A stretch of 22,326 bases of DNA from PALSA-1006 sp036171275 (GCA_036171275.1 JAVHQT010000013.1:1-22326); one strand, 5' to 3'; counted from the stretch's first letter, positions 6,534 to 14,549 are shown. The notes: a model not told the origin generated them from the sequence alone. Translations and numbers: made by a program.

Positions 6534-8780
6534 ATGAAATTTAATTTCCCCATTATTATCATCGACGAAGACTATCGCTCTGAAAACGCCAGCGGGCACG
6601 GAATTCGAGATCTTGCCGATGCGATTGAGAAAGAAGGCATTCAAGTCGTTGGAATGACCAGTTATGGCGATTTAACGTCCTTTGCCCAGCAGCAAAGTCG
6701 CGCTTCTGCTTTTGTGTTGTCGATTGACGATGAAGAATTCGGGGCGGGAAGTGACGAAGAAACTGAAGTGGCACTGAGAACTTTGCGCGCTTTTGTGGAA
6801 GAAATTCGTTTTAAAAATTCAGATATACCGATTTATTTGTATGGTGAAACACGCACCTCACGCCATATTCCCAATGATATTTTGCGTGAATTACACGGTT
6901 TTATTCATATGCACGAAGACACGCCGGAATTTGTGGCGCGGCATATTATTCGTGAAGCAAAGTCGTATATGGATTCGCTCGCGCCACCATTTTTTCGCGC
7001 GCTGGTGGAATACGCGCAAGATGGTTCGTATTCTTGGCATTGCCCCGGTCATTCCGGTGGTGTAGCGTTTTTAAAATCGCCGGTTGGGCGGATGTTCCAC
7101 CAGTTTTTTGGTGAAAATATGTTGCGTGCTGACGTATGCAATGCGGTGGATGAATTAGGACAACTGCTTGATCACACAGGGCCGGTTGCCGCTTCAGAGC
7201 GCAATGCAGCGCGGATTTTTAGTTGCGATCATTTGTATTTTGTCACCAACGGCACGTCCACTTCCAACAAGATTGTTTGGCATTCTACCGTTGCGCCTGA
7301 TGATATTGTCGTCGTTGATCGCAACTGTCATAAATCCATTCTGCACGCGATTATGATGACAGGAGCCGTGCCCGTTTTTTTAACGCCAACTCGAAATAAT
7401 TTTGGCATTATCGGCCCTATTCCGCTCAGTGAATTTCAGCCGGAAACCATCCAGCGCAAGATTGATGCTAATCCCTTTATCAAAGATAAAACACGCAAAC
7501 CGCGTGTGTTGACCATCACGCAAAGTACCTATGATGGCGTGATCTACAACGTTGAAACTTTAAAAAAATTGCTGGATGGCAAAATCGATACCTTGCATTT
7601 TGATGAAGCATGGTTGCCGCACGCGACGTTCCATGATTTCTATCAAGATATGCACGCGATTGGTCGCGACCGTCCACGCGCAAAAGAATCGATGATTTTT
7701 TCCACGCAATCAACGCACAAATTGCTGGCAGGGCTTTCCCAAGCCTCGCAAATCTTGGTGCAAGACAGTGATTTGATTAAATTAGATCGCGATTGTTTTA
7801 ACGAAGCGTACTTAATGCACACCTCGACTTCGCCGCAATACGCCATTATTGCCTCGTGCGATGTGGCGGCGGCCATGATGGAACCGCCAGGTGGCACGGC
7901 GTTAGTGGAAGAATCGATTGCCGAAGCCTTGGATTTTCGGCGTGCCATGCGCAAAGTGGATGCAGAGTTTGGCGCGGACTGGTGGTTTAAGGTCTGGGGA
8001 CCTGATTATTTGGTAGCGGAAGGCATGGCGTCTCGGGAAGATTGGATATTGAACGCGGATGATCGTTGGCATGGTTTTGGCAAATTGGCGGCCAATTTCA
8101 ATATGCTCGATCCGATTAAAGCCACCATCATTACACCGGGACTGGATGTGGATGGTGATTTTGCGGATAGCGGTATTCCAGCGGGAATCGTCACTAAATA
8201 TCTCGCCGAACATGGCGTGGTGGTCGAAAAAACAGGGCTGTATTCTTTCTTTATTATGTTCACCATCGGCATTACCAAAGGGCGTTGGAACACGATGGTG
8301 ACGGAGTTGCAACAATTCAAAGATGATTACGATAAAAATCAACCGCTGTGGCGCGTTTTGCCTGAGTTTATTGCCAAGCATCCAGGTTATGAAAAGATTG
8401 GATTACGCGATTTGTGCGATCAAATTCATGGTATTTACAAGGCCAACGATGTGGCGCGCCTAACCACAGAAATGTATCTGTCGGACATGGTTCCAGCCAT
8501 GAAACCCTCAGATGCGTTTGCGAAAATGGCGCATGGCGAAATTGATCGCGTGCGCATTGATGAGTTAGAAGGCCGAGCCACGGCCGTTTTGTTAACGCCG
8601 TATCCGCCAGGCATTCCGCTGCTCATTCCAGGCGAGCGCTTCAATAAAACCATTGTGGATTACTTGCGTTTTGCACGCGATTTTAATAAGAAATTCCCCG
8701 GATTTGAGACGGATATTCATGGATTAGTCGCTGGGGAACAGGATGGACAACGTGTTTATTACGTGGATTGCATCAAGTAA
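6534..8780 (+). CDS. Orn/Lys/Arg decarboxylase (fold type I, PLP)
   Basis: A 748-residue pyridoxal-phosphate enzyme of the large inducible/biosynthetic basic amino-acid decarboxylases (E. coli AdiA, CadA, SpeC family). It has an N-terminal response-regulator-like wing (about 1-130), then WHCPGHSGG (168-176), GTSTSNKIVWHS, DRNCHKSILHA, a PLP-Asp region TLHFDEAWLPHA, and the Schiff-base motif STHKLLAGLSQAS with His395-Lys396. The C-terminal domain is complete (LLTPYPPGIPLLIPGERF). Length and the TPTRNNFGIIGPIP segment look closest to arginine/lysine types, but I cannot fix the substrate. It makes a polyamine precursor (agmatine, cadaverine or putrescine) with CO2 release. No antiporter gene (adiC/cadB) or dedicated regulator lies beside it, so an acid-resistance role is not supported by context; polyamine synthesis is equally plausible. 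Confidence 0.92.
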   Translation: MKFNFPIIIIDEDYRSENASGHGIRDLADAIEKEGIQVVGMTSYGDLTSFAQQQSRASAFVLSIDDEEFGAGSDEETEVALRTLRAFVEEIRFKNSDIPIYLYGETRTSRHIPNDILRELHGFIHMHEDTPEFVARHIIREAKSYMDSLAPPFFRALVEYAQDGSYSWHCPGHSGGVAFLKSPVGRMFHQFFGENMLRADVCNAVDELGQLLDHTGPVAASERNAARIFSCDHLYFVTNGTSTSNKIVWHSTVAPDDIVVVDRNCHKSILHAIMMTGAVPVFLTPTRNNFGIIGPIPLSEFQPETIQRKIDANPFIKDKTRKPRVLTITQSTYDGVIYNVETLKKLLDGKIDTLHFDEAWLPHATFHDFYQDMHAIGRDRPRAKESMIFSTQSTHKLLAGLSQASQILVQDSDLIKLDRDCFNEAYLMHTSTSPQYAIIASCDVAAAMMEPPGGTALVEESIAEALDFRRAMRKVDAEFGADWWFKVWGPDYLVAEGMASREDWILNADDRWHGFGKLAANFNMLDPIKATIITPGLDVDGDFADSGIPAGIVTKYLAEHGVVVEKTGLYSFFIMFTIGITKGRWNTMVTELQQFKDDYDKNQPLWRVLPEFIAKHPGYEKIGLRDLCDQIHGIYKANDVARLTTEMYLSDMVPAMKPSDAFAKMAHGEIDRVRIDELEGRATAVLLTPYPPGIPLLIPGERFNKTIVDYLRFARDFNKKFPGFETDIHGLVAGEQDGQRVYYVDCIK

Positions 8781-8787
8781 TAAAACA

Positions 8788-8805
8788 TAACCCATTGATT
8801 ATATT
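8788..8805 (-). promoter_or_regulatory. 18-bp IHF-consensus motif after the decarboxylase
   Basis: The minus strand reads AATATAATCAATGGGTTA, 8 bases beyond the decarboxylase stop codon and just before the bidirectional hairpin. It matches WATCAANNNNTTR. Confidence 0.45.
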
Positions 8806-8813
8806 GAACTTTA

Positions 8814-8837
8814 CAAGGCTTGAGCATTCAAGCCTTG
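8814..8837. terminator. Bidirectional hairpin between convergent genes
   Basis: CAAGGCTTGA (8814-8823) and TCAAGCCTTG (8828-8837) form a perfect 10-bp stem with a 4-base loop. It is followed by TTT on the plus strand, and on the minus strand by TAAAGTT. It begins one base beyond the stop codon of the converging minus-strand gene, so it likely ends transcription from both sides, although the T tracts are short. Confidence 0.7.
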
Positions 8838-8838
8838 T

Positions 8839-9297
8839 TTACAGCTGCGGATTGACCGCAATTTTTAGAATAACCTTAAAAATTTCACCTTTCGCTACCA
8901 AAGGTGCGTGCGCGTCTTCAGGGAAGAAAATGCAAAAATGATCTGGCGAAGTCGCAATCCAACTCACCGGTGCATCCTGAAAAAAACGAATGTCTTTCTC
9001 AACGCTGTGTTCACTCGTCGGATTGAAGCAATCACTGAGTGGTTTCCAGCCCATTTTATCAATTCCCTCCAGCACAAATTGAATATCAATATAGCGTCGA
9101 TGCGCTTCTAATTTCGCCATTTCTTTGCTTCGGCCAGAAACTCGCTCAACAATCGCGAATAAATTTTCACCTTCAATTGGATAGCGCCCCGCTTGAAGTG
9201 CAAAAAAATCAGTGGTGCGCAAATAGTCAAAAGCGCGGGCAAACAAAGGATGCAGCGAGGCATAACGATCCGCTTGATTAAGATTGGCAAATATCAT
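8839..9297 (-). CDS. YhcH/YjgK/YiaL (NanQ-like) family protein
   Basis: A 152-residue protein of the DUF386 cupin-like family. Members include E. coli NanQ (YhcH), reported as a sialic-acid anomerase, and the beta subunit of an evolved beta-galactosidase. The family's metal-site pattern is visible: E64, H66 and D71 in EAHRRYIDIQFVLEG, then H120 and H130 in DHFCIFFPEDAHAP. Length matches the family norm of about 150. No sialic-acid or other sugar genes surround it, so its substrate is open; the name describes the fold only. It is divergent from pyrG and convergent with the decarboxylase, so it is probably a single-gene unit. Confidence 0.88.
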   Translation of the reverse strand: MIFANLNQADRYASLHPLFARAFDYLRTTDFFALQAGRYPIEGENLFAIVERVSGRSKEMAKLEAHRRYIDIQFVLEGIDKMGWKPLSDCFNPTSEHSVEKDIRFFQDAPVSWIATSPDHFCIFFPEDAHAPLVAKGEIFKVILKIAVNPQL

Positions 9298-9340
9298 TTT
9301 TCTTTCCTAGCTATCTTTGGAAATATCGCTTAATTAGTTA

Positions 9341-9358
9341 ATTATAATCAAGATGTTA
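9341..9358 (+). promoter_or_regulatory. 18-bp IHF-consensus motif upstream of the yhcH-like gene
   Basis: ATTATAATCAAGATGTTA fits WATCAANNNNTTR. It lies in the 222-base divergent region between the yhcH-like gene and pyrG, the only stand-alone copy clearly in a two-promoter region. Confidence 0.45.
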
Positions 9359-9434
9359 TATAATTTTATGGCAAGGTATTTTACCTTAATTTTAACGGAA
9401 GACGCGGCAATTTTTTTAAACAAAATCAATCAAA

Positions 9435-9452
9435 GCGCTTATGCATAAGCGC
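9435..9452. promoter_or_regulatory. Perfect 18-bp palindrome upstream of pyrG
   Basis: GCGCTTATGCATAAGCGC is identical to its reverse complement over all 18 bases and lies 67 bases before the pyrG ATG. A fully symmetric site of this size in a divergent promoter region is typical of an operator for a dimeric regulator. The cognate protein is unknown, and either or both flanking genes could be the target. Confidence 0.5.
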
Positions 9453-9505
9453 GCAAAATACACGACGCTTCGTTTACTTTCTTTGGGGAAAAGCGCGTTT
9501 TACGG

Positions 9506-9511
9506 TATCAT
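9506..9511 (+). promoter_or_regulatory. Candidate -10 of pyrG (short leader)
   Basis: TATCAT (9506-9511) with TTGGGG (9483-9488) 17 bases upstream resembles a weak sigma-70 promoter. Transcription would then begin within a few bases of the pyrG ATG (9520), and no Shine-Dalgarno sequence is seen in GCGCCCC before the ATG. This is inference from position and consensus. Confidence 0.35.
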
Positions 9512-9519
9512 CGCGCCCC

Positions 9520-11166
9520 ATGACAAAATACATCTTCATTACTGGCGGCGTCGTTTCCTCATTGGGTAAAGGCATTGCCGCCGCTTCCCTCGCTGCGATT
9601 CTCGAATCGCGCGGTCTTAAAGTCACCATGCTTAAGCTCGATCCGTATATTAACGTCGATCCCGGCACAATGAGTCCGTTCCAGCACGGTGAAGTTTTCG
9701 TCACCGAAGACGGCGCAGAAACCGATTTGGACTTAGGACATTACGAACGTTTTGTCACCGCGAAAATGCGCAAGTCTAACAATTTCACTACCGGACAAAT
9801 TTACGACAGCGTGATTAAAAAAGAACGCCGGGGTGAATATCTGGGCAAAACAGTGCAAGTGATTCCGCATATTACCAATGAAATTCAAGCCTTTATCGAA
9901 CGCGGCGCGGCGGCCTCCTTCGACGGTCAGGCTGACGTGGCGATTGTGGAAATCGGCGGGACGGTGGGCGATATTGAATCGTTGCCGTTTTTAGAAGCGG
10001 CGCGGCAAATGAGTTTGCGCCGTGGTCGAAATAGCACCGCTTTTGTGCATTTGACTTTAGTGCCGTACATTGCCAGTGCGGGCGAATTAAAAACAAAGCC
10101 GACTCAGCACAGCGTGCAAAAACTGCGTGAAATCGGCATTTTCCCCACGGCATTGCTGTGCCGCGCTGATCGTCCGATTCCCGATGATGAGCGGGCGAAA
10201 ATTTCGCTATTTTCCAATGTGCGCGAAGAGGCAGTGATTTCGGTTTGGGATGCGGACAGTATTTATAAAGTGCCACAGATGTTGCACGACCAGGGGCTGG
10301 ATCGGATTGTTTGCGAAGCCTTGGCAATCACTCCTAAGCCAGCGGATTTGTCGGTCTGGCAAAAACTAATTTACGCCTTGGAACATCCCATTCACGAAGT
10401 GACTATTGGCATGGTGGGCAAATATGTCGAATTGACGGAATCGTATAAGTCCTTGATTGAAGCCTTGCGTCACGCCGGAATCCACACCTTAACCAAGGTG
10501 AATATTGAATACATTGATTCGGAAGTGTTTGAGACAAGTGACCGTGCCGGACTAAAACATTTTGATGCGATTCTCGTTCCCGGCGGTTTTGGCAAACGCG
10601 GCACGGAAGGCAAAATTGCTGCCATTCGCTATGCACGGGAAAATAAAGTGCCGTATTTAGGCATTTGTTTGGGGATGCAATTGGCGGTGATTGAATATGC
10701 GCGAAACAAAGCGGGCATGGCGGATGCCAGCAGCACCGAGTTTGATTTGGACACAGAACATCCCGTGGTGGCGTTGATTACCGAATGGTTGGATCGCGAT
10801 GGTAAGGTGGCAACGCGCAGTGCGGATTCGGATTTGGGTGGCACGATGCGCTTAGGTGCGCAGCGTTGTCCGATTAAAGCAGGAACGCTGGCGGCACAGA
10901 TTTATGGCGTAGAAGTGAACGAGCGGCACCGTCATCGTTATGAGGTAAATAATCATTATGTGCCGGCGCTGGAGCAAGTCGGCATGATTATTTCAGCGCG
11001 CACGCCCTCAGAAAATCTCCCTGAAATCATGGAGTTACCAAAAACCATTCATCCGTGGTTTGTCGGTGTGCAATTCCATCCTGAATTCACCTCGACGCCA
11101 CGCGACGGTCATCCTTTGTTTAAAGCGTTTGTTGAAGCAGCGGTTGCTTATCAGGAGGCAATATGA
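9520..11166 (+). CDS. pyrG: CTP synthase PyrG
   Basis: A 548-residue enzyme that converts UTP to CTP using ATP and glutamine, the last step of pyrimidine nucleotide synthesis. The N-terminal synthase domain shows the P-loop GGVVSSLGKGIAAAS (about 8-22), DPYINVDPGTMSP and the Mg-site region VEIGGTVGDIES. The C-terminal class I glutaminase domain has the nucleophile elbow GICLGMQ with Cys383 and the His520/Glu522 pair in QFHPEF, so the catalytic triad is intact. Length is standard. The stop overlaps the kdsA start as ATGA. The upstream region has an 18-bp palindrome and apparently no ribosome site. Confidence 0.98.
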   Translation: MTKYIFITGGVVSSLGKGIAAASLAAILESRGLKVTMLKLDPYINVDPGTMSPFQHGEVFVTEDGAETDLDLGHYERFVTAKMRKSNNFTTGQIYDSVIKKERRGEYLGKTVQVIPHITNEIQAFIERGAAASFDGQADVAIVEIGGTVGDIESLPFLEAARQMSLRRGRNSTAFVHLTLVPYIASAGELKTKPTQHSVQKLREIGIFPTALLCRADRPIPDDERAKISLFSNVREEAVISVWDADSIYKVPQMLHDQGLDRIVCEALAITPKPADLSVWQKLIYALEHPIHEVTIGMVGKYVELTESYKSLIEALRHAGIHTLTKVNIEYIDSEVFETSDRAGLKHFDAILVPGGFGKRGTEGKIAAIRYARENKVPYLGICLGMQLAVIEYARNKAGMADASSTEFDLDTEHPVVALITEWLDRDGKVATRSADSDLGGTMRLGAQRCPIKAGTLAAQIYGVEVNERHRHRYEVNNHYVPALEQVGMIISARTPSENLPEIMELPKTIHPWFVGVQFHPEFTSTPRDGHPLFKAFVEAAVAYQEAI

Positions 11167-12014
11167 ACTTATGTGGCTTTGAAGCCGGATTGACTCAGCC
11201 GATTTTTTTAATCGCAGGTCCTTGTGTCATTGAATCGGAGCAGATGGCGCTGGATACGGCGGGCGCGCTCAAAGAAATCTGCCATGCTTTGAATATCAAC
11301 TTTATTTACAAATCCTCTTACGACAAAGCGAATCGGAGTTCCGGCAAAACTTTTCGCGGTTTTGGTATGGACGCGGGACTGAAAATTCTGGAAAAGGTGC
11401 GGGCGCAAATTGCGGTTCCGGTGCTGACCGATGTGCATAGCATAGATGAAATTGAGCCGGTGGCAGCGGTGGTGGATGTATTGCAAACACCGGCGTTTTT
11501 GTGCCGCCAGACCGATTTTATTCATGCGGTAGCGGCGTGTGGCAAACCGGTGAACATTAAAAAAGGTCAGTTTTTGTCGCCGTGGGACATGAAAAACGTG
11601 GTGGATAAAGCGCGCGAAGTGAGCGGCGCTAACACCATTATGGTTTGCGAACGTGGCGCTTCCTTTGGTTATAACAATTTGGTGTCGGATATGCGCTCCC
11701 TAGCGGTGATGCGTAATACCGGCTGTCCTGTGGTGTTCGATGCGACCCATTCGGTGCAATTGCCCGGTGGGCAAGGAACGCGCTCCGGTGGACAACGCGA
11801 ATTTGTGCCGGTATTGGCGCGTGCTGCCGTGGCGGCGGGCGTGGCAGGATTGTTTATGGAAACGCATCCGCATCCTTCGCAAGCCCTGTCGGATGGTCCG
11901 AATGCTTTTCCTTTAGGCTATTTAAAGGAACTTTTAGCGACTTTGATCGTCTTGGATAGCGCAGTTAAAAAGCAAGGCTTGATTGAAGAAAAGATTGATT
12001 TGAGCAAGATTTAA
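11163..12014 (+). CDS. kdsA: 3-deoxy-8-phosphooctulonate (Kdo-8-P) synthase KdsA
   Basis: A 283-residue enzyme that condenses phosphoenolpyruvate with arabinose 5-phosphate to give Kdo 8-phosphate for the lipopolysaccharide core. Motifs are AGPCVIESE (Cys21), KSSYDKANRSS, PAFLCRQTDF, KKGQFLSPWDMKNVV, FDATHSVQLPGGQG, FMETHPHP and LSDGPNAFPL. The Cys in GPC together with the later His, Glu and Asp corresponds to the four metal ligands known in the Aquifex enzyme, so this is the metal-dependent class, unlike the E. coli enzyme, which has Asn at that position. AGGAGG precedes the ATG, which overlaps the pyrG stop. Enolase, which makes one of its substrates, is the next gene. Confidence 0.97.
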   Translation: MNLCGFEAGLTQPIFLIAGPCVIESEQMALDTAGALKEICHALNINFIYKSSYDKANRSSGKTFRGFGMDAGLKILEKVRAQIAVPVLTDVHSIDEIEPVAAVVDVLQTPAFLCRQTDFIHAVAACGKPVNIKKGQFLSPWDMKNVVDKAREVSGANTIMVCERGASFGYNNLVSDMRSLAVMRNTGCPVVFDATHSVQLPGGQGTRSGGQREFVPVLARAAVAAGVAGLFMETHPHPSQALSDGPNAFPLGYLKELLATLIVLDSAVKKQGLIEEKIDLSKI

Positions 12015-12047
12015 AACCATTTTTAGTTAATGAGAGAAGGAAAAATA

Positions 12048-13331
12048 ATGAGTGCAATTGTTGATGTTATCGCCCGTGAGATTTTGGATTCTCGTGGCAA
12101 TCCGACGGTGGAAGCCGATGTGTTACTAGAGTCCGGCGTGATGGGGCGCGCGGCTGTTCCTTCCGGTGCTTCAACCGGCACCAAAGAAGCAGTGGAATTG
12201 CGTGATGGCGATAAAAAGCGCTATTTGGGCAAAGGCGTTTTGAAAGCGGTTGAGTTTGTCAATACCGAAATCGCCGAAGCCATTGTCGGTTTAGATGCGG
12301 CGGAACAAGCGTTTATCGATCAAACGATGATTGACTTAGATGGCACGGAAAACAAAGGACGCTTAGGCGCGAACGCAATTTTGGCGGTGTCGATTGCCGT
12401 CGCTAAAGCAGCGGCCGAAGAATCTGGTTTGCCACTGTATCGCTATTTTGGCGGGGCAGCGCGCATGGAAATGCCGGTACCGATGATGAATATTATCAAC
12501 GGCGGCGCACACGCTGAAGGCGGCGCGGACATTCAAGAATTTATGGTGATTCCGGTCGGCGCAAGCAGTTTTCGCGAGGCATTACGTTGTGGTGCAGAAG
12601 TATTTCATCACCTGAAGAAAATTTTGCATGACCGTGGCTTGGCAACAACTGTCGGTGACGAAGGCGGTTTTGCGCCTGCGCTGGGTTCAAATGAAGGGGC
12701 ACTGAAAGTCATTGTGGAAGCGATTGAAGCTGCCGGATATGTACCGGGCGCGGATGTGGCGATTGGAATGGATTGCGCGGCCTCAGAGTTTTACAAAGAC
12801 GGTAAATATCATCTCAAAGCGGATGGACTAATCTTAAACACCCAGCAAGTCATTGATTTATATGCCACTTGGGTGGATAAATATCCAATTATCAGCATCG
12901 AAGATGGGATGAGTGAGCACGATTGGGACGGCTGGAAAGCCCTGACCGATCGTCTTGGCAAAGATATTCAGCTAGTTGGCGACGATGTGTTTGTGACTAA
13001 CACTAAAATTTTGCGCGAAGGTATCAAGCGCGGCATCGCCAATTCTATTTTGATTAAAGTCAATCAAATCGGCACCTTAACCGAAACCTTTGCTGCGATT
13101 GAAATGGCCAAACGTGCGGGTTACACGGCGGTGATTTCGCATCGTTCTGGTGAAACCGAAGACTCCACCATTGCCGATTTAGCCGTTGCCACCAACGCCC
13201 TGCAAATCAAAACCGGTTCATTGTCACGGTCTGACCGGATGGCAAAATACAATCAATTGCTGCGCATCGAAGAAGATTTGGGTGACAGCGCCTCCTATCC
13301 GGGTAATGCCGCTTATTATCAGTTGGGCTAA
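12048..13331 (+). CDS. eno: Enolase (2-phosphoglycerate dehydratase)
   Basis: A 427-residue glycolytic enzyme interconverting 2-phosphoglycerate and phosphoenolpyruvate, also a degradosome partner in many proteobacteria. Diagnostic segments are REILDSRGNPTVEADV at the N-terminus, GDEGGFAP, metal ligands in GMDCAASEF, SIEDGMSEHDW and LVGDDVFVTN, the catalytic Lys in LIKVNQIGTL, and SHRSGETEDSTIADLAV. The C-terminus is complete. I start at the ATG at 12048, giving MSAIVDVIAREILDSRG with GAGAGAAGGA upstream; the frame's extension to 12030 adds nothing conserved. It lies 33 bases after kdsA, and its TAA directly abuts the ftsB ATG. Confidence 0.98.
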   Translation: MSAIVDVIAREILDSRGNPTVEADVLLESGVMGRAAVPSGASTGTKEAVELRDGDKKRYLGKGVLKAVEFVNTEIAEAIVGLDAAEQAFIDQTMIDLDGTENKGRLGANAILAVSIAVAKAAAEESGLPLYRYFGGAARMEMPVPMMNIINGGAHAEGGADIQEFMVIPVGASSFREALRCGAEVFHHLKKILHDRGLATTVGDEGGFAPALGSNEGALKVIVEAIEAAGYVPGADVAIGMDCAASEFYKDGKYHLKADGLILNTQQVIDLYATWVDKYPIISIEDGMSEHDWDGWKALTDRLGKDIQLVGDDVFVTNTKILREGIKRGIANSILIKVNQIGTLTETFAAIEMAKRAGYTAVISHRSGETEDSTIADLAVATNALQIKTGSLSRSDRMAKYNQLLRIEEDLGDSASYPGNAAYYQLG

Positions 13332-13649
13332 ATGCTCCGTCCGCTGACTTTATTTTTAGCCGCGCTTGTCCTGCTCCTGCAGTATCCACTTTGGTTGGGT
13401 AAGGGCGGCTGGCTGAAAGTATGGGAGGTGGAACGTCAAGTCGCCACACAGAAAAGTTTGAACGAGCAAACACTGCAGCGCAATGCGAAGCTTGAAGCCG
13501 AAGTCGCTGACCTTAAAAACGGTACTGCAGCCATTGAAGGACGCGCCCGCGCTGAGTTGGGAATGGTCAAACAAGAAGAAGTTTTTTTTCAGGTAATCGG
13601 CGCGGATCTAACCGTCCCGGCCTCAGTCGCAAAAAACATAAGTCATTGA
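13332..13649 (+). CDS. ftsB: Cell division protein FtsB
   Basis: A 105-residue bitopic inner-membrane protein of the FtsQBL divisome subcomplex. It has one N-terminal membrane segment (about 5-22, LTLFLAALVLLLQYPLWL), then KGGWLKVWEVERQVATQKS, a periplasmic coiled coil (about 32-70) and the conserved RARAELGMVKQEEVFFQV segment. Position after eno is the usual one. The ATG directly follows the eno stop with no spacer and only a weak ribosome site, so translation is probably coupled. The last codons and stop run into an 18-bp AT-rich motif, so the final residues (about NISH) may not be ancestral. Confidence 0.95.
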   Translation: MLRPLTLFLAALVLLLQYPLWLGKGGWLKVWEVERQVATQKSLNEQTLQRNAKLEAEVADLKNGTAAIEGRARAELGMVKQEEVFFQVIGADLTVPASVAKNISH

Positions 13650-13656
13650 TTATACT
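13639..13656 (-). promoter_or_regulatory. 18-bp IHF-consensus motif across the ftsB stop
   Basis: The minus strand reads AGTATAATCAATGACTTA, matching WATCAANNNNTTR. It spans the ftsB stop codon (13647-13649). The same bases form one arm of an AT-rich inverted repeat, ATTGATTA / TAATCAAT, ending near 13672. Confidence 0.45.
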
Positions 13657-13717
13657 TAACTTTTAATCAATACCGCTTTCAAAATCCCAGTCCGTTAGAT
13701 TTCAGTCGCAAAGCGAA

Positions 13718-13749
13718 CTCTGCGAAACACGAATGTATCAGTGCTTCCC
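13718..13749 (+). repeat. Probable end fragment of the dispersed element (R4)
   Basis: ATCAGTGCTTCCC (13737-13749) is identical to the right end of R3 (16013-16025). Further in, CTCTGCGAA (13718-13726) matches R1 at a similar distance. The cinA stop codon (TGA, minus strand) lies inside the terminal repeat GGAAGCACTGA. It looks like a truncated copy; chance similarity is not excluded because only about 30 bases are involved. Confidence 0.4.
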
Positions 13750-14220
13750 TAACAACGCATCGAGAACCCCTTGCAACACAAAAGTGCGCGCTTGTTGGCG
13801 AATGGCAGTGCGATCACCGCTGAAATGACCGATTTGCGCTGACACTTCGCCGTTGCGCCACGCCCAAGCAAACCACACTGTGCCAACGGGTTTTTCGATT
13901 GAGCCGCCGCTTGGCCCTGCAATACCGCTAACAGCTAGTGCGACATCCGCATGACTTTTCGCTAATGCCCCGATTGCCATTTCGCGCACTGTTGCTTCAG
14001 ATACCGCGCCGTATTGCTCTAAAGTGGCGATTTTTACGCCGAGCATTTCTATTTTTGCGCTGTTGGCGTACGTAACATAACCGCGCTCGAACCAAGCCGA
14101 GCTGCCAGCGATATCGGTTAGTGCTGCCGCCACCGCGCCGCCAGTGCAAGATTCGGCTGTTGCCAGCATCAATCCATGTGTCTGAAGCGCTAAACCTACT
14201 TGCTGAGCCAGGGTGTGCAT
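13738..14220 (-). CDS. pncC: Nicotinamide-nucleotide amidohydrolase (CinA C-terminal domain)
   Basis: A 160-residue stand-alone CinA C-terminal domain, as in E. coli PncC, which deamidates nicotinamide mononucleotide to nicotinate mononucleotide in NAD salvage. Family motifs are LATAESCTGGAVAAALTDIA (about 20-40) with the catalytic Ser, then GSSAWFERGYVTYANSAK and AVSGIAGPSGGSIEKPVGTVWFAW. The N-terminal molybdopterin-like CinA domain is absent, as in PncC. I choose the ATG at 14220 (AAAGGA at 8 bases) over a TTG at 14238. The last codons (LLGKH, stop) lie within a sequence matching the terminal repeat of the dispersed element, so the exact C-terminus may be element-derived. It converges on ftsB. 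Confidence 0.92.
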   Translation of the reverse strand: MHTLAQQVGLALQTHGLMLATAESCTGGAVAAALTDIAGSSAWFERGYVTYANSAKIEMLGVKIATLEQYGAVSEATVREMAIGALAKSHADVALAVSGIAGPSGGSIEKPVGTVWFAWAWRNGEVSAQIGHFSGDRTAIRQQARTFVLQGVLDALLGKH

Positions 14221-14549
14221 AGTCAGTGTCCTTTGCAAATTATTAAGCTACGGCTGGATCCGGAAAGTTTATTTGATGCCACGATCATTTCTTTCGGGCA
14301 CCGCTAAAAATGAAATTGACTTCGTGAGGTTAAGTTGCGCTGAGCACACACTCCGCTTGGTACTGATTCTGCCAAAGGATAGCCGTGAATAAAATTCTAA
14401 CGCCGGTGTTGGTCATTGGCTTGCCACTGCTATCGCGCGGTCAACTGCGGTTTTAAAGTTTAAGGTAGTCGGGTCTGTGACTCTTTTGCCGTCCTTTTTT
14501 ACGCCAAACCTGACTATAAAATTTAACCAGCCAAGCCTGACTTTAAAAT
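14221..14549. other. Gene-free stretch between pncC and metZ
   Basis: 329 bases between two minus-strand genes with no supported coding sequence. The right end carries a 27-bp tandem duplication reaching into metZ. No clear promoter or terminator was recognised. Confidence 0.6.

Noticed and set aside
6345..6644. Minus-strand open frame of 99 codons across the decarboxylase start
   Set aside because: It overlaps the well-supported decarboxylase N-terminus, has no family pattern and no good ribosome site.
7902..8381. Minus-strand open frame of 159 codons inside the decarboxylase
   Set aside because: Antisense shadow of a conserved enzyme; low-complexity composition typical of antisense frames.
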